Below, in pieces: positions 33,343 to 44,789 of a stretch of DNA of 64,000 nucleotides (position 1 is the first letter of the stretch; each line of letters starts with the position of its first letter). The position numbers were made by a program, and so were the translations under genes. This DNA comes from Massospora cicadina (lineage: Eukaryota > Entomophthoromycota > Entomophthoromycetes > Entomophthorales > Entomophthoraceae). Where the stretch lies: assembly GCA_022478985.1 (NCBI GenBank), contig JAKSZP010002686.1, positions 62,001 through 126,000 of the forward strand. Direction: 5' to 3'. The notes under the pieces are model-generated. The model saw nothing but the letters and a program-made list of their open reading frames with translations, was not told where the DNA came from and ran no database searches.

Positions 33343-33819
33343 TTGGGCAGCAGTCACAGTATCTACACAATAAATACCTCAGAAAACTACTCCAAATGTA
33401 CTTATGTGGATATAGCAGTAGACAAGGTGCAAGTTCAGGCCATCGTTGATAGTGGTGCTCCTATCAATATAGTAAGCACAAAGTTGGTTAAAAAACTGAA
33501 AATTTCGCCCGATGTTAACCCCCCTTCAGGAATATGGAACAGCTGGAGCGCATACAACTAAATTGCTGGGCACATACAGTACCCTACCTCTCAGATTCGG
33601 ATCTATTGTAGCAACAGCACCTACTAAGTGTTGCTAAATACAAACTATGATATCCTAATTGGGACTGATTTCCTAAAGAGATATGAAGTTGTTACCAATC
33701 ATAAGGACGATAATCTCACCATTCTTGGTCAGGATATTCCGCTTTTCTATAACCAGGATAGGGAAGTTGAGAAAAAGAAACCCAGCCTTTTCATAAATCT
33801 GTCCTACAAAGATAAATAG
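33343..33819 (+). pseudogene. aspartic protease of element A
   Basis: VQAIVDSGAPINIVSTKLVKKLKI has the active triplet D-S-G at 33448-33456, intact. The second conserved motif NYDILIGTDFLKRYE follows at about 33637-33684 in a second open frame (33628-33816). The domain is split by a frameshift near 33540. Confidence 0.85.
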
Positions 33820-33839
33820 TCTTGATTGATTATATTAAA

Positions 33840-35100
33840 GTGTGGTCAAAGATAAAAACACTACCTACCCAGATCAATGAGTCAAAGGGCATTTCACTTT
33901 GGTCAAATCAGCATAATATTATACCCTCTGGAGATCAAGTAATCATCCTGACTGGACTAGAAATTAATATCCCAGAAGGATTTTAGGTGAAGTATATCAA
34001 CCATGGTCTAAATCTCGATTTAAGCCAAACATTGCCCCTGGTATTATCATTCCTGGCCATGGAGAAATACACATATTGTATGCAAACCTGTAAAATTGGC
34101 CCATCTCCACCAAGCGACATCAAACAATCGCATTTCTGCATCTGTTACCTACCTCAGAGATTCACTCATTCCATGAGTTCTGAACTTTTGTCAGGTTAGG
34201 ACTCGCCAATAAGGACCAACTCAGCATAAATAATCTTGTCCTATGGCCAATTTATGCACCCTGACCAACTTCTAAGAAAAGCCAAGCTCAGGAATTATTC
34301 TCTAAATATTGGGAAATATTTGCACAAGATGATTTCAACTTGGGATGTGCTAAGGGTTTCATACACAATATCAATACCAGAGATCATAATTCAATATGAT
34401 TATGCCTGATTAGATGCTCAAAATCATCAGAAGAAGCTGTATCTAAGGATATTAAGGAACTCCTCAATCTTGGCATTTTAGTGCCTTCAAAAAGTCCATG
34501 GGCGGCACCAGTTTTAATAGTAAAGAAAAAGGATGGAAGCAACCGAGTAGTCATTGATTATTGTTAGTTAAGCAAAGTCACAAAGAAGGACTCGTACCCT
34601 CTGCCACAAATTGACAATGGCTTTAACAGGCTAGGGGGCGCGAAGTTCTTCTTAGAAATGGACCTTATCAGCAGATATTGGCAAATAGATCTTTCCAAAG
34701 AGGAGTGCAAGGAATGTGCAATTATAATCTAAGAGGGCCTATTCCATCTGATAATGGCTCAAGGGCTCTGCAACGCCCCAACTACCTTCTAAAGGGCTAT
34801 GGACACAAATATGGGAGATTTGAAAGTATCATTTGTACTAGTTTACCTTGATGATATCAACGTTTTCAGCCGCACTTTTGATGACCACCAGGAACAATTA
34901 TTATAGGTTTTCAGAAGGCTAGAAGCTGCAAACTCGAAAATCAAGCCCATAAAGTGCCAGTTCTTCAAATACCAACAGGAATACCTCAGATTTGTAATCA
35001 ACAAAGTGGGTCTTTGGCCCCAACCCTCTAAGCTGAATGCCATCTCCAAAATGAAACGGCCCAAATTTAAGCGCAATATCCAAAGTAATCCTAGGCATAA
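33840..35100 (+). pseudogene. linker and reverse transcriptase of element A
   Basis: The linker ends in ELFSKYWEIFAQDDFNLGCA (34289-34350). The RT then reads almost continuously from EAVSKDIKELLNLGILVPS through APVLIVKKKDGSNRVVIDY, SYPLPQIDN, FFLEMDLISRYWQIDL and MAQGLCNAPTTF. YLDDINVFSRTF follows, with YLDD at 34844-34855, then IKPIKCQFFKYQQEYL. Only scattered single stops occur, so this is the best-preserved RT of the gypsy copies here. Confidence 0.9.
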
Positions 35101-35700
35101 GTGGATACTATCAACGTTTTATTGCTAATTTTGCACAACTTGGGGAGCACTTTTCCATCTACTTATATAAAGTCCCATTCAAATGGACTCCAGCTTGCCA
35201 GTATGCATTTAACCAACTCTGATCAGCCCTATTGGACGCGCCTGTTCTTTGATACCCAGACTTTGATTTTGAATTTATTGTAAACAGACGCATCCCTAAC
35301 AGCAGGTGGGCCGTGTTATCCCAAGTTGGGGAAGATGGTGATTAACATCTAGTTTCCTTTACTAGTAGGAACTTAAATGTTCATGAGAGGAATTAATCGG
35401 TGATGGAATGAGAATGCTTAGCTATCAAATATAATTACAAGCAATTTCAGGTCTACCTCGCATGGCACTCATTTCAAAGTTGTTACTGATCATGCTTCCC
35501 TAAGATGGTTGAACAACTTAAGAGAACCTGAGGGCCAATTAGCCCACTGGGCATTAAAACTCCAAGCTTATGGCTACACAATAGAGCATTGAGCTGTGGC
35601 AAAACATAAAAGCTCTGATTGCCTATCCTGACTAACCACCATTGCAACACTTAGTTGGGCCTCTGATGAGCTGTTTAAGAAAATGATTAGTGGATAGTAT
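35100..35700 (+). pseudogene. RNase H of element A, strongly decayed
   Basis: Recognisable residues include TDASLTAG-like sequence at about 35285-35310, VMEXECLAIKYN near 35400-35430, FKVVTDHASLRWLNNLREPEG at 35470-35535, and HWALKLQAYGYTIEH at 35545-35590. Frames shift more than once. Confidence 0.7.
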
Positions 35701-35779
35701 CAAGGTGAACCCAAATTCAAACAAAAAATATTATCAGATTTACAAAAAATACAACTTATAAAAACAGGATGCTTTATAA

Positions 35780-36843
35780 GTTCGTTGATGGCAAGAAGTA
35801 TATTTTCCCAAGACCATCAGCCCAAACATATAAATAATGGAAGTGCATAAGGCCCTAGGGCATGGTGAATTCAAAAAGAGGAAAGAGCATTTGAAGCAAT
35901 TTTACTATTGGGAGTCAGTGCATTTTGACATCCAAGAAATGCTAGAATGCTGTGCGGAGTGCCAAGGTGAAAAAATGTTCCAAAAAGCACATCTTACCAG
36001 CTTGTTTGGCCCAAGTTTGCCTGGCACACTATATTTATTGACGTTGTCAGCCCACTTCCAACAAGCAATACAAAGTCCAAGTACATTATTGTAGCCATTG
36101 ACCACTTGACCAATTGGCTCGAGGCCAAGGCTATTTGAAAATCAGGAGCGGCAACTACAGCCAAGTTTGTCCTTGAAAACATCATCCAAAAGCCTGGATG
36201 TGCCCAGGCTATTCTGACTGATAAAGGAACAAATTTTACCACCAATGTCCTTTTCAAGTTCAGCCAATTAATGGGAGTATGAGGTGTGATTTCTGCTCCA
36301 TATCATCCCAAAACTAATGGTACAGTTGAGCGCGCAAATGGGACGTTGGTGAACATTATCCAGAAATTAACCTCATCCAAACCATCCAAATGGAGTACAT
36401 ATCTAAGTTTGGCAGTCTTCACCTACAATATCTCCTACCATTCATCAACCAGGATGTCTCCATAACAAGTATTATATGGTAGACACCCGGACCTACCAAC
36501 GCTGCTATATTTGGCCTTAGAGGATTCTGGCAAAAACACTTACCCTCAATATGTCAAGAAGCTTGAAGATGCTTTAATCAAGCTACAAGCTCAAGCCTTC
36601 AACAGCAGTTTTGCCGTGAAAAGGCCCAACATCAAAAGGACTTAGAGAATCTATTTATATTGGACGAACTTAAGTTAATGACAAAGTTCCTTTTTGCAAC
36701 ACTCATGGTTTGGGCCAATTGCAAAAGTTAGATTGCATCTGAATATGACCAATCAAAATAATTGAGAAGCCATCTCAGTACATATACACAATCAAGGATA
36801 TTAGGACCAGCCATATATACAACCAATTATATGAAAAGTTTTA
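35780..36843 (+). pseudogene. integrase of element A
   Basis: The HHCC domain is present (EVHKALGHGEF, then CCAECQ, 35837-35970). The core has IDVVSPLP (D), KYIIVAIDHLTNWLEAKA, ILTDKGTNFTTN (D) and NGTVERANGTLVNII (E at about 36330). The tail has TIKDIRTSHIYNQLYEKF, ending with TAA at 36841. All three acidic positions are kept, but frameshifts near 36000 and stops disrupt it. Confidence 0.85.
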
Positions 36844-36865
36844 AGAAGGTTCAATAAGTGGGCAA

Positions 36866-36920
36866 ATTAAGAAAAAAAGAAAAATAGAAAAAAAGAAAAA
36901 AAGGAAAGAAAAAAGGGAAT
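36866..36920 (+). other. A-rich purine tract after integrase of A
   Basis: An almost pure A/G run (AGAAAAAAAGAAAAATAGAA and onward to AAGGGAATA) of about 50 bases follows the integrase stop. The actual polypurine tract for plus-strand priming is more likely GTGTGGGGAAA at 37134-37144, immediately before the 3' LTR. The minus-strand relative F has a comparable AT-rich tract after its integrase (47890-48060). Confidence 0.6.
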
Positions 36921-37144
36921 ATTTAATATATAATGATAATTTTAACATAACTGATGCTTTAGTTCACACTTGAGGATGGAGAGAGGATCCCACATAAGAC
37001 TTGTTGGCAGTTCAGGATAAAATTAAAAAAAGAGGATTCACCTCCAGATTCATCGGCAGTTTGGTCCAGAATTAACAAATGATGAAGATCAATGAAGGCC
37101 AATTGGAAATCTTTGGGCTTGTTTTTGAGTCAAGTGTGGGGAAA

Positions 37145-38548
37145 TGTCAGCTTCTGGTGGTTGACCAGAAAATAAACCCTTTGTAACCAACAGATCAGGC
37201 CAATTATTCCCCCAATGATTAAAATAATACTTGAGTTCTCAACTTATAGCCTATTACAACTAAACGGCTTGTGCTGATTATGTCAATGTAAATTTAATCT
37301 ATTTATGCTATCCTAAACTTGGTCCAAATACAATCACAGATTATGGCCAATTATCACTGCACCAAAACTTTTCAATTAGTCCTGACTTCTGAAAACAATA
37401 TCAAACATTTAGCATTAAACTCATTCATGTTCAACCCAAAGATAACGTCTAAAAGTCCCATGGACAAATAGACAAACGCAATGTAACTAATTTCCCGCCC
37501 TAGGGCAAAATCTATGTCAAGCCTCATAATCAGCATGATAGCACTTGCATATGACCTGCCCAAATGGGAGTACCTAGTACTATTGATAGAGAGGCCTGTC
37601 GACATCCTGATTAAGGGTACATTATTTACACCAAATGATGCAAAAATTTCACAGAAGATGTATTTCAACAGCATTATGATTAAACTCAAATCAAGAGGAT
37701 CTTGGGACAATTTTGCACGTTCTTATTTGTGATTTTGTCCCTGGAACCCTCCCAATTTTGAGAGTATTTTGCCACCAATAAACCTAGCAATAGGTCTCAG
37801 TTGTATCAATTCAAGGGCCAAAATGAGGTGAAAATAATTTGTAGAAATTGCATGCTTGAATTTGACCAGGAGATTCCCTAGAGGTATAATACTGGCGCCT
37901 GACTAATGACTAAATAATAAACAAATATCATCTAGTAATTTTTAAATTATATTTGAGGTGGACCAACCTGGGACAATACTGCACCGATTAAGGAAGTGAA
38001 GAAAATGGGAAAGGAGTATAAAACTGGGAAATCTCCATGCGCGGCATATGATAGGCCAAAAACTCCATGGACCACCTTTGCTATTCGCTATCTCAGTTTG
38101 GGGCATTGGTGCACAAAACCAACACAGTCAATATTGTCCCCTACCCAAAGTCTATTACCAGGATTGAACTCTGGAGGCAGTGGTATAGGGTCCATACTCT
38201 ACCACTGGGGTATCCTCCCTTAACATCATCTAATAAAGCTAATATATCTTCTCTCTTTCCTAGTTTTTTTTTATTAGAATTTTTTCTTTAAGAAAGTGTT
38301 GACAAGATGGAAGTGCCAAATCCCCAGCTCGTAAAATTAACTGCCTCAGAAGAATTTTCTGATTATGAAGGGAAAATTAAGCCCAAAATTGACAAGAAGA
38401 GTTGAGGCTATTTTATTACGCCTAGTGAGTTTCTTAATGTCCTAATACCATAAGCCATTGGCAAAATTGAGTATCATCCAGCCAAACTTTTTCGTGATTA
38501 AGTGTGCAGGAGATTAATTATTAAGCAAGCGATCCTCAGACTTTAACA
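37145..38548 (+). repeat. 3' LTR of element A
   Basis: 1404 bp, partner of 29636-30737, longer because of SINE2 at 37939-38224. It ends CTTTAACA, followed by the TSD GTGCC. The right-hand third contains the same GGAAGTGCCAAAT and AGAAGAGTTGAGGCTATTTTA landmarks as the 5' copy. Confidence 0.93.
37927..38236 (-). mobile_element. SINE2, tRNA-derived, with 12-bp TSD and known empty site
   Basis: ATCATCTAGTAA (37927-37938) and ATCATCTAATAA (38225-38236) flank a 286-bp insert. Read on the minus strand it starts GTTAAGGGAGGATACCCCAG, with a box A-like CCCCAGTGGTAGAG and, about 30 bases on, a box B-like GAGTTCAATCCTGG, the internal pol III promoter of a tRNA. Its end, CCACCTCAAATAT plus an A/T tail, is shared with SINE1. 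The 5' LTR of A has the uninterrupted site, proving insertion after A. Confidence 0.9.
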
Positions 38549-38553
38549 GTGCC

Positions 38554-38960
38554 TAAGCCTGAAAAAGGGTGAGTCAATCATCTCTTTTGTTGAGCAGTTT
38601 TACAGTAAAGCTCAACGCTATTGCTTGCAAAAATGTTGCCACTAGACGATGCTATTGCTGCTATCTTGGCTGGCTTGGCGTCCCATCCCTTCTTGGAAAT
38701 ATTATCTCTTCAGTCAAGCGCTCCTTCTGAAATGTATGGAATATCAAGGAAGCTCTTCTAGCAGTGGCTAGTCTTATGAACATTATGATATGCCAGGAGC
38801 TATGAGGCAAGAATCTACTATAACTCCTCCAGCCTCTTCTATGTATATATTTATTTGGAAATTTGCTCCTACAGAGATGCCACAACAAGATGATCCTCCC
38901 CAATGAAAAGATATGTAGAGAATACTAGCAGTGACAGGGCAGCGTATTCCTCCATCTCCA
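38554..38960 (+). pseudogene. gag: gag of element B, part 2
   Basis: Directly after A's second TSD the B frame resumes as SLKKGESIISFVEQFYSKAQR, matching LNKGEIFMEFDSLFYAQAQ of D. It goes on, after a shift, with LPLDDAIAAILAGLASHPF, matching ITLDDVITAVISALKSYPEV. No zinc knuckle is recognisable further on. Confidence 0.82.
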
Positions 38961-39341
38961 GCTCCCAAAATTGCCAGTGAAGTTAGCTATCACTTTTCCC
39001 TGCTCTCCTCCTTCATCAGGGTAGACTTCCAAAGTGCCTCAATTGTTGCGTCCTACCAAGGCACTATCTTTACCCCCCTCAGCATCTCCTCTTTTCATCT
39101 CTAGCTTAAAACCTGTAGCCATGGGGTAGCCCAAAACACCCTATGTCAATGGCTAAATGTAGAGCCATAACCATTACAGCGTCCCCTAAAAAAAACCCGG
39201 GTAATTGTTCGCCCCCAGGACCTCTCCTGTAACAAAGGAAGCCCTGAACTTATCTCACAACTGATGGGCTCCGTGACATGCATCGATAACCCCTCTTATG
39301 ACTAATCTGAAGGGGGTGGTGAAGATGTCAGCTATTAAGTC

Positions 39342-39930
39342 TTGGGAGCTTCAGTTGAAGCAAGGGTAACTGAAAGGTTGAACCCAGAAAGCGTAGAAAC
39401 AGCTAAATTACCACACCAAACTTACCTCCATCAAGTGCTGAAGGATTTTGAGGTTATTGACACTGCCAGTGATGCTGACCAGCACATTGCCACACTGATT
39501 AGATCCACTCAGTGCATTCATACCCTGCAGTCTATCCAATACAAATACCCTGAAACGGCCAAAACACTTGCTTCTACATTCCGTTTAAAGGATGTCCTAG
39601 CTTTTTACCAACTTGGGTGGAACATTAACCAAGGTGGAGATCGTTGTCAATGGAGTGTGAGTCACAGCTATCCACGACATTGGATCCCCAGTGAACGTGA
39701 TATCATCAAAACTCATAAAAAAGGTTAAGCTGTCCTTGACCTCGACTACATTCAAAAGTTTAGAACTGCTGGTCCTGCCAATACCCGCGCTATTGGAGCC
39801 TACTCTTCTCTGCCCATTAGTTTTTGTAAGCTCATCTTGTCAGCCCCAGCGGCAGTCATGTCTAATAAAACCTATGACCTACTCATTGGTACTTAATTTA
39901 TGCTTGAATATGAAGGGATTATTACTTGAA
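39342..39930 (+). pseudogene. spacer and aspartic protease of element B, active site D-I-G
   Basis: A 128-codon open frame (39342-39725) encodes a helical spacer (YLHQVLKDFEVIDTASDADQ, ATLIRSTQCIHTLQSIQYKY). In the neighbouring frame the protease region reads IHDIGSPVNVISSKLIKKVKL, with the triplet D-I-G at 39676-39684 instead of D-S/T-G. The second motif is KTYDLLIGT at about 39867-39893. Confidence 0.78.
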
Positions 39931-41390
39931 GAAGGGCTATCCCTCCCTGATGAACTACGAGGTTTCTTTGATTCTATCCAACAAAAACTTTCTAAAAGGA
40001 GTATGCTTGCACAGTTGAGTATCCCTCCTCCGCTCTATCCCTGCAATATACAACAGCAGGACGAAAATCCAAAAATTTTGCCCCACTCAGTGGACGCCCT
40101 AGAGGGTATCCTTTTATATGCATCCAAAGAGGTAGTAATAAAAGCGGGTGATTAATGGGTAGTTGACACTAAGATTACCTTACAAATCCACCACAAATTC
40201 TTATTGCACCTATTCAGCATTGACGGAGTTATCCCTCTAGAGCCCTAAGTATTGCCAAACTTACTAGACCAATCTTATCAACGACCTATTAAACTCCTTA
40301 TGGGAATTCACCAACAGAGATATGGTCATAAAAAAGCATCAGGAGATCGGAAGAGGCCTGCTGATCCCTATTAAGGACAGTAAACAAGTGCACTGCATTG
40401 GTTCCATGGCAGATATGGGCTTATCAGCGGATCAATACTTATGTACTCTGCCTACTATCCATATTTCTGATGAACTTACCCTAAAGGAGCTTGACAAAGT
40501 CCACACCCTGCTCTAAGCCTATAGCGACATATTATCCAAATCTGATAAGGACTATGGGCACATGAAGGGTTGAACTCATACTATTGAAGTTGAAGAGACT
40601 CAACTTATACGATCTAAACTTTACTGCAAATCCAAAGTTGAGGAGATATAGATGCGGATGGAGATCAAACAGCTGCTGGATGCTGGGTTGCTGGTGCCCT
40701 TACAAAGCCTTTGGTACTCCCCTCTTCTACTGATAAAGAAAAAAAGGAGGTCATCAGGTAGTAATGGACTAGCATAAATTAAACAACCTCATGAAGAATG
40801 ATAGTTACCCTATTCCCCATATTGATGACGCTTTGGCCCAACTCTCTGGGTCTAAATTCTTTTCCGCCATGGACTTGGCTAGCGGGTATTGGTAGATGGA
40901 CCTCTCTCCACATGATCAGGAGAAGTGTGCCCTTATCTTCAGCGAGGGTTTGCTCCAACCCACTTGGCTACCTCAGGGGTTGTGTAATGCGCTTGCAACT
41001 TTCCAGCAGGCGATGGATCATATTCTTCAGGACCTTAAGATGTGCTGTGCGATTTTCTATCCTGATGACATCACAGTTTTCTCCAAGACCTTCAACAAGC
41101 ACCTTACACACCTAAAGAAAGTGTTCCGATGCTTGCGGGCATCTAGCATTAAGTTGAAGCCCTCCAAATGCACGTTCTTCCAGAAGAAGCTGGATTTCCT
41201 TGGGCACGCTACCTCTCATAATGGGATTCAACCCCTCCAAGATAAGTTTGAAGCGATATCTAAGATACCTGCGCCCCAAACCCTTTGTGACATTCAGGTT
41301 TTTTTGGGCATGATGGGGTAATTTTATTAATTCATCCCTAGATTTGCCCAGCTCAAAGAGCCCTCGTCCTCCTCTTGGCTAAAAACGTTC
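39930..41390 (+). pseudogene. linker and reverse transcriptase of element B, YPDD
   Basis: After a linker (40150-40600, including LTLKELDKVHTLL), the RT has SPLLLIKKK at about 40720, NDSYPIPHIDDALAQLSGSK at 40797-40856, SAMDLASGYW at 40864-40893 and EKCALIFSEGLLQP near 40921-40960. The active site reads Y-P-D-D (41058-41069), a Leu to Pro change by CTT to CCT. A 141-codon open stretch (40896-41318) continues to DIQVFLGMMG. Confidence 0.87.
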
Positions 41391-41439
41391 CTTTCTAATG
41401 GGGTGCTGGATAAAAAGCCGCGTTTAAATCCTGAAGGAG

Positions 41440-41897
41440 TTGCTGCAACAAAGGCCAATCCTCTGTCACTCTGACTATGGCAAGCCCTTCATTTTTTTCA
41501 CGGATGCCTATGACTACACCGTTGGAGCTATCTTGGCTCCGTTGAATGAAAATGTAGTTAATCATCCCATGTCTTATTTCATCAAGATGCTTTCAAAGGC
41601 TGAGCGCAGTTACAGCGTCACTAAAAAAGGAGTGCCTTTACATCTTACTCCCTGACAAATACTACTGCCCTATATGGGACTTCATTTGAAGTGGTAACCG
41701 ACCATGCCTCTTTAAAGTGGTTGCAGAATATGAAAGATCCTACTGGGCGGTTGGCTCGTGAGGCTCTTAAGCTCCAGCACTATGATATGAACATTGAGCA
41801 TCGAGATAGGACACGCCATATAACCGTTGATGAATTGATGTGGCTGCCTGTCCTTCACCTTGCAATAGCAAAGCAGAGAGGTTGCATGACCTCCTAA
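41440..41897 (+). pseudogene. RNase H of element B
   Basis: PFIFFTDAYDYTVGAILAPL (41488-41547) holds the first catalytic Asp (FTDA). ERSYSVTKKGVPL, TDHASLKWLQNMKDPTGRLA (41701-41757) and HYDMNIEHRDRTRHITVDEL follow, all standard for gypsy RNase H. One frameshift lies near 41660. Confidence 0.83.
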
Positions 41898-41934
41898 AAA
41901 CTCCTGACGCATGGGCTAATGAAGATGAACCAGT

Positions 41935-43065
41935 ACAGAAGATGCTAGCTCAGTACTACCGCAACACAAAGGTGGAGAGTGGGAAGTTATATAAAGAAAG
42001 TAGGAGTAAATTATTAGCCCTATCTTTGTCCGTAAGAGCAATTGTCTGTCATCTTGGAGTCTCACACTATCATGGGGCATGGCGGAGTACGCAAAACCTA
42101 TGAGGGGGTAAAAAATGGTACTACTGGAAGGGCATAATGGAAACCATAACTGAAGTCTTGGATGCCTGTATGATCTGTAAAAAACAATCCAGCTTCATGA
42201 CCTGATATCATTATCAATATACAACGCCCCAACAACCCTTTCACACCATAAGTTTGGACGTGGTAGGGCCTCTCCCTCAGACCACAGGTAAAAATAACTA
42301 TATATTGGTCATAATAGATCATTTCACCAAACGGGTTGAAGCTGTTGCTCTTCCTGCTCAGACTGCTACTGCAACTTCCACCTTCCTACATCATTATATA
42401 TTCACGCTGCATGGTTGCCCCCAGGTACTCCTTTGTGATAATGGGAAAAATTTTACCTCCAGAGTGGTAAAGCTCTTCGCCACCCCCATGGGAGCACAAC
42501 TCTTCTCAGCCCCCTATAACCCATCCACCAATGGTGCTGTAAAAAGAGTTATGGAACCCTGGTCTCTATACTTTGGAAAATGGCCAACTCAGATCCTCTT
42601 AACTGGAATCTTTACTTACCCAATTCCCTCATGGCCTACCATATTTTTTACCATCACATCCTTAAGATGTCTCCTGACCATATACTATATGGGCAAGAAC
42701 CTGGGGTGCCAGCTTTATTAGCCAAGGATTTTTTCTCTGACAGGACTGACCCTGAACAAGTCATGAAATGGTCGGCCAACACATCATCCAATTGTAATCA
42801 GAGGCCCTGACTATTTTGCAAAGACTGTCACTAAAGAAGGCTAAGCAGCTAATGAGATCTGCCCCCTCTTCCTTCCTTCCAAGTATCTGACTTGGTACTG
42901 TGCTACCACACCCAAGTCACTCCTAGAAGTGAGAAGCTCGGTTCTATCTGGGAAGGCCCATTTGTAGTCACATATAAGCGAGGGGATGAGTCTTTTATTA
43001 AAATCCCCTGCTACTGGAGTTACTGTTAACCAAATCCATAGCCGGTTCCTTCACTCTCTTCTCCT
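41935..43065 (+). pseudogene. integrase of element B with catalytic Glu changed to Lys
   Basis: The zinc-binding domain (ICKK preceded by ACM) is followed by LDVVGPLPQTTGKNNYILV, VLLCDNGKNFTSRVVKLF and YNPSTNGAVKRVMEPWSL. In the last, the Glu of the usual VERANG is Lys (AAA at 42542-42544). The 155-codon open stretch 42254-42718 covers most of the core. A GPF motif occurs in LGSIWEGPFVVTYKRGDESF (42930-42990), a C-terminal module of many gypsy integrases. Confidence 0.88.
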
Positions 43066-43086
43066 TCTAACACTTAAAGGGGGTAA

Positions 43087-43826
43087 TATTAGACAATTAC
43101 CTGTTCAATCCTGTGGTAATAGTGTTCCATATTCAAACAAGGCTAAAATCGTCCAAAAAAACCCTGATTGATTCTTGGTGAAACTCATCTAACTAGGGAA
43201 ATATGATTTCCTCCACTTCTCAGAGAGATAGTTCAATTATTATTAGTAGGGAAGTGGCAAGACCACGTCGGAATAGGGAAGTCATTCTTAGTCTACCCCC
43301 TGCTCCTCTAAAGCTCTGTTCACACCAAAGCGGTGAACACCCCCTTTTATAAGCTTGGAGGGGGTCCCACAAGGCGCAAATATTTTCTCTCACGTTAATT
43401 ACTTCAGATATATTAAATCCTTGCCCAACGGACTTTTTATACCTACTATTGACCCTCCATCAGCCATTTCATTGAAGCCAGGCGAATTATGAGAGATCAA
43501 ATAGGTCAAAACTCCATTACCATAATTTGGATACTTGTAGCTTATAAAAATTTCTAGCCCATTTTGCTTTGAGCCTTAAATTCTTATATAATAAGCAGCG
43601 ACATAATAGTAAGGTTTTTTTTCAACCCGTCACCCTCACTAATAAAATTACTAAAAACCATCTTATTTTCCTGAATATAAAGGTTCCTAGTTTATTATAA
43701 GTGGTGTCCTAGAACCCCTATTTTATTAAACAGCAGTTAAGAGCTTAACTACTCCTGCTTCTTTTGAATTGTCAAATCCTATGCAAATAGCACCAGCGGG
43801 CCTTAGTTAACGCCAGAATTTCAACA
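43087..43826 (+). repeat. 3' LTR of element B
   Basis: 740 bp, preceded by the purine tract AAAGGGGGTAA and ending GAATTTCAACA before the TSD GGAAT (43827-43831). Its first bases, TATTAGACAA, show that the terminal TG has mutated to TA. In one easily aligned block (from TTCTCAG to GTCATTCT) the two copies differ at six bases, all transversions. Confidence 0.92.
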
Positions 43827-44660
43827 GGAATGATTGAGACATTCCAGGATGTTGTTGACTCATGCTTCACTTGTGAAATTAGAAGACGCCCAATCCTCTA
43901 TACTAGCATCACTTCGTGAGCCCACGGCCCATTTTCCACAATTAGCATTTCCATTTTGGACCCCTGTCTACGTCAATGTATGATCATCATTCTATCATTA
44001 TCACAGTTGATAACTTTTCAAAATGGGTTGAGGATATCTCAGTTATCTCCTCAACTTCTAAAGTGACCGCATTCAAGTTTGCTAAAGCAGATCTTCAGTT
44101 GCCACAGCAGTCCCAAGGGTGCTGCTATCTGACAAAGGTTCCAATTTTTTTCCTTGTGGTTACTAAACTTAACTCTATAATGGGTACTTACCTTTCTTTT
44201 ATGACCCTTCTCATCTGGCTACCAATGGAGAAGTAGAGCGAGCAAACGGTTCCTTAGTTGCCATCCTTTGCAAGCTGGCTTCCTCCAATCCTTCAATATG
44301 GAATAAATACTTACCGCAGCCTTATTAAAATATCATTTTAGCTATCATTGAATCATCCAAATGTTACTTTTTTGAGCGCTTTATTAATGAGAACAATTTT
44401 GCCCTCTAGTGTGCAGCCTATACTCGAATCTTCCATGCCAGTTTTCACAGACTTAGCCATGCAAAGATTGGCTGATGAGATGTTTAGGTTACAAGCATTA
44501 GCTGCTAGTTCCATGGGTACTATTTGACAGAGGGAAGCTGATCAACAGAAATCCCAGCAGCTGTTTCTGCATGAATTTTAATTGAAAACCTCATCCTATT
44601 TTATCATCACTGGCCTGTGGAATCAATTCATAAACTTTATACTCTGTGGTCTATCCCATA
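43827..44660 (+). pseudogene. integrase of element C, part 2 (Cys half and catalytic core)
   Basis: After the second GGAAT the frame continues as MIETFQDVVDSCFTCEIRRRP, supplying the C-x-x-C of the HHCC domain begun at 28339. DHHSIIITVDNFSKWVEDIS follows, then a DKGSNF-type second Asp motif near 44133-44150 and NGEVERANGSLVAILCKLA with the Glu at about 44230. The first Asp motif (DxxGP) near 43960 is not recognisable. Frames shift between pieces. Confidence 0.85.
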
Positions 44661-44789
44661 ACAGGTGATCATCCATTGGGTCTTAAATATTCAATTGCCT
44701 CTTTAAAAATCAGGTGACGTTGGAAATTGGGTACATGCATAATTTCTCCAAAATTAGGTTCCTCTTTGTAAAGATCTTGAGAAGGGCAC

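Larger units (their letters stand above)
29636..38548 (+). mobile_element. Ty3/gypsy retrotransposon A, group I, innermost of three nested elements
   Basis: LTRs at 29636-30737 and 37145-38548 are flanked by a perfect TSD, GTGCC (29631-29635 and 38549-38553). It splits the gag of B, whose frame resumes right after the second GTGCC. The order is gag, protease, RT, RNase H, integrase, A-rich tract, polypurine tract, LTR. The LTRs differ by roughly 8-10 percent by eye, the least of the nested trio. It has one 339-codon open gag segment but is otherwise broken. Confidence 0.95.
28418..43826 (+). mobile_element. Ty3/gypsy retrotransposon B, group II, split by element A
   Basis: LTRs at 28418-29167 and 43087-43826 are flanked by a perfect TSD, GGAAT (28413-28417 and 43827-43831). 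It sits inside the HHCC domain of C's integrase, and C's reading frame resumes directly after it. Without nested A it is about 6.5 kb. A polypurine tract (AAAGGGGGTAA) precedes the 3' LTR. The gag is split by A at 29635/38549. Confidence 0.95.
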
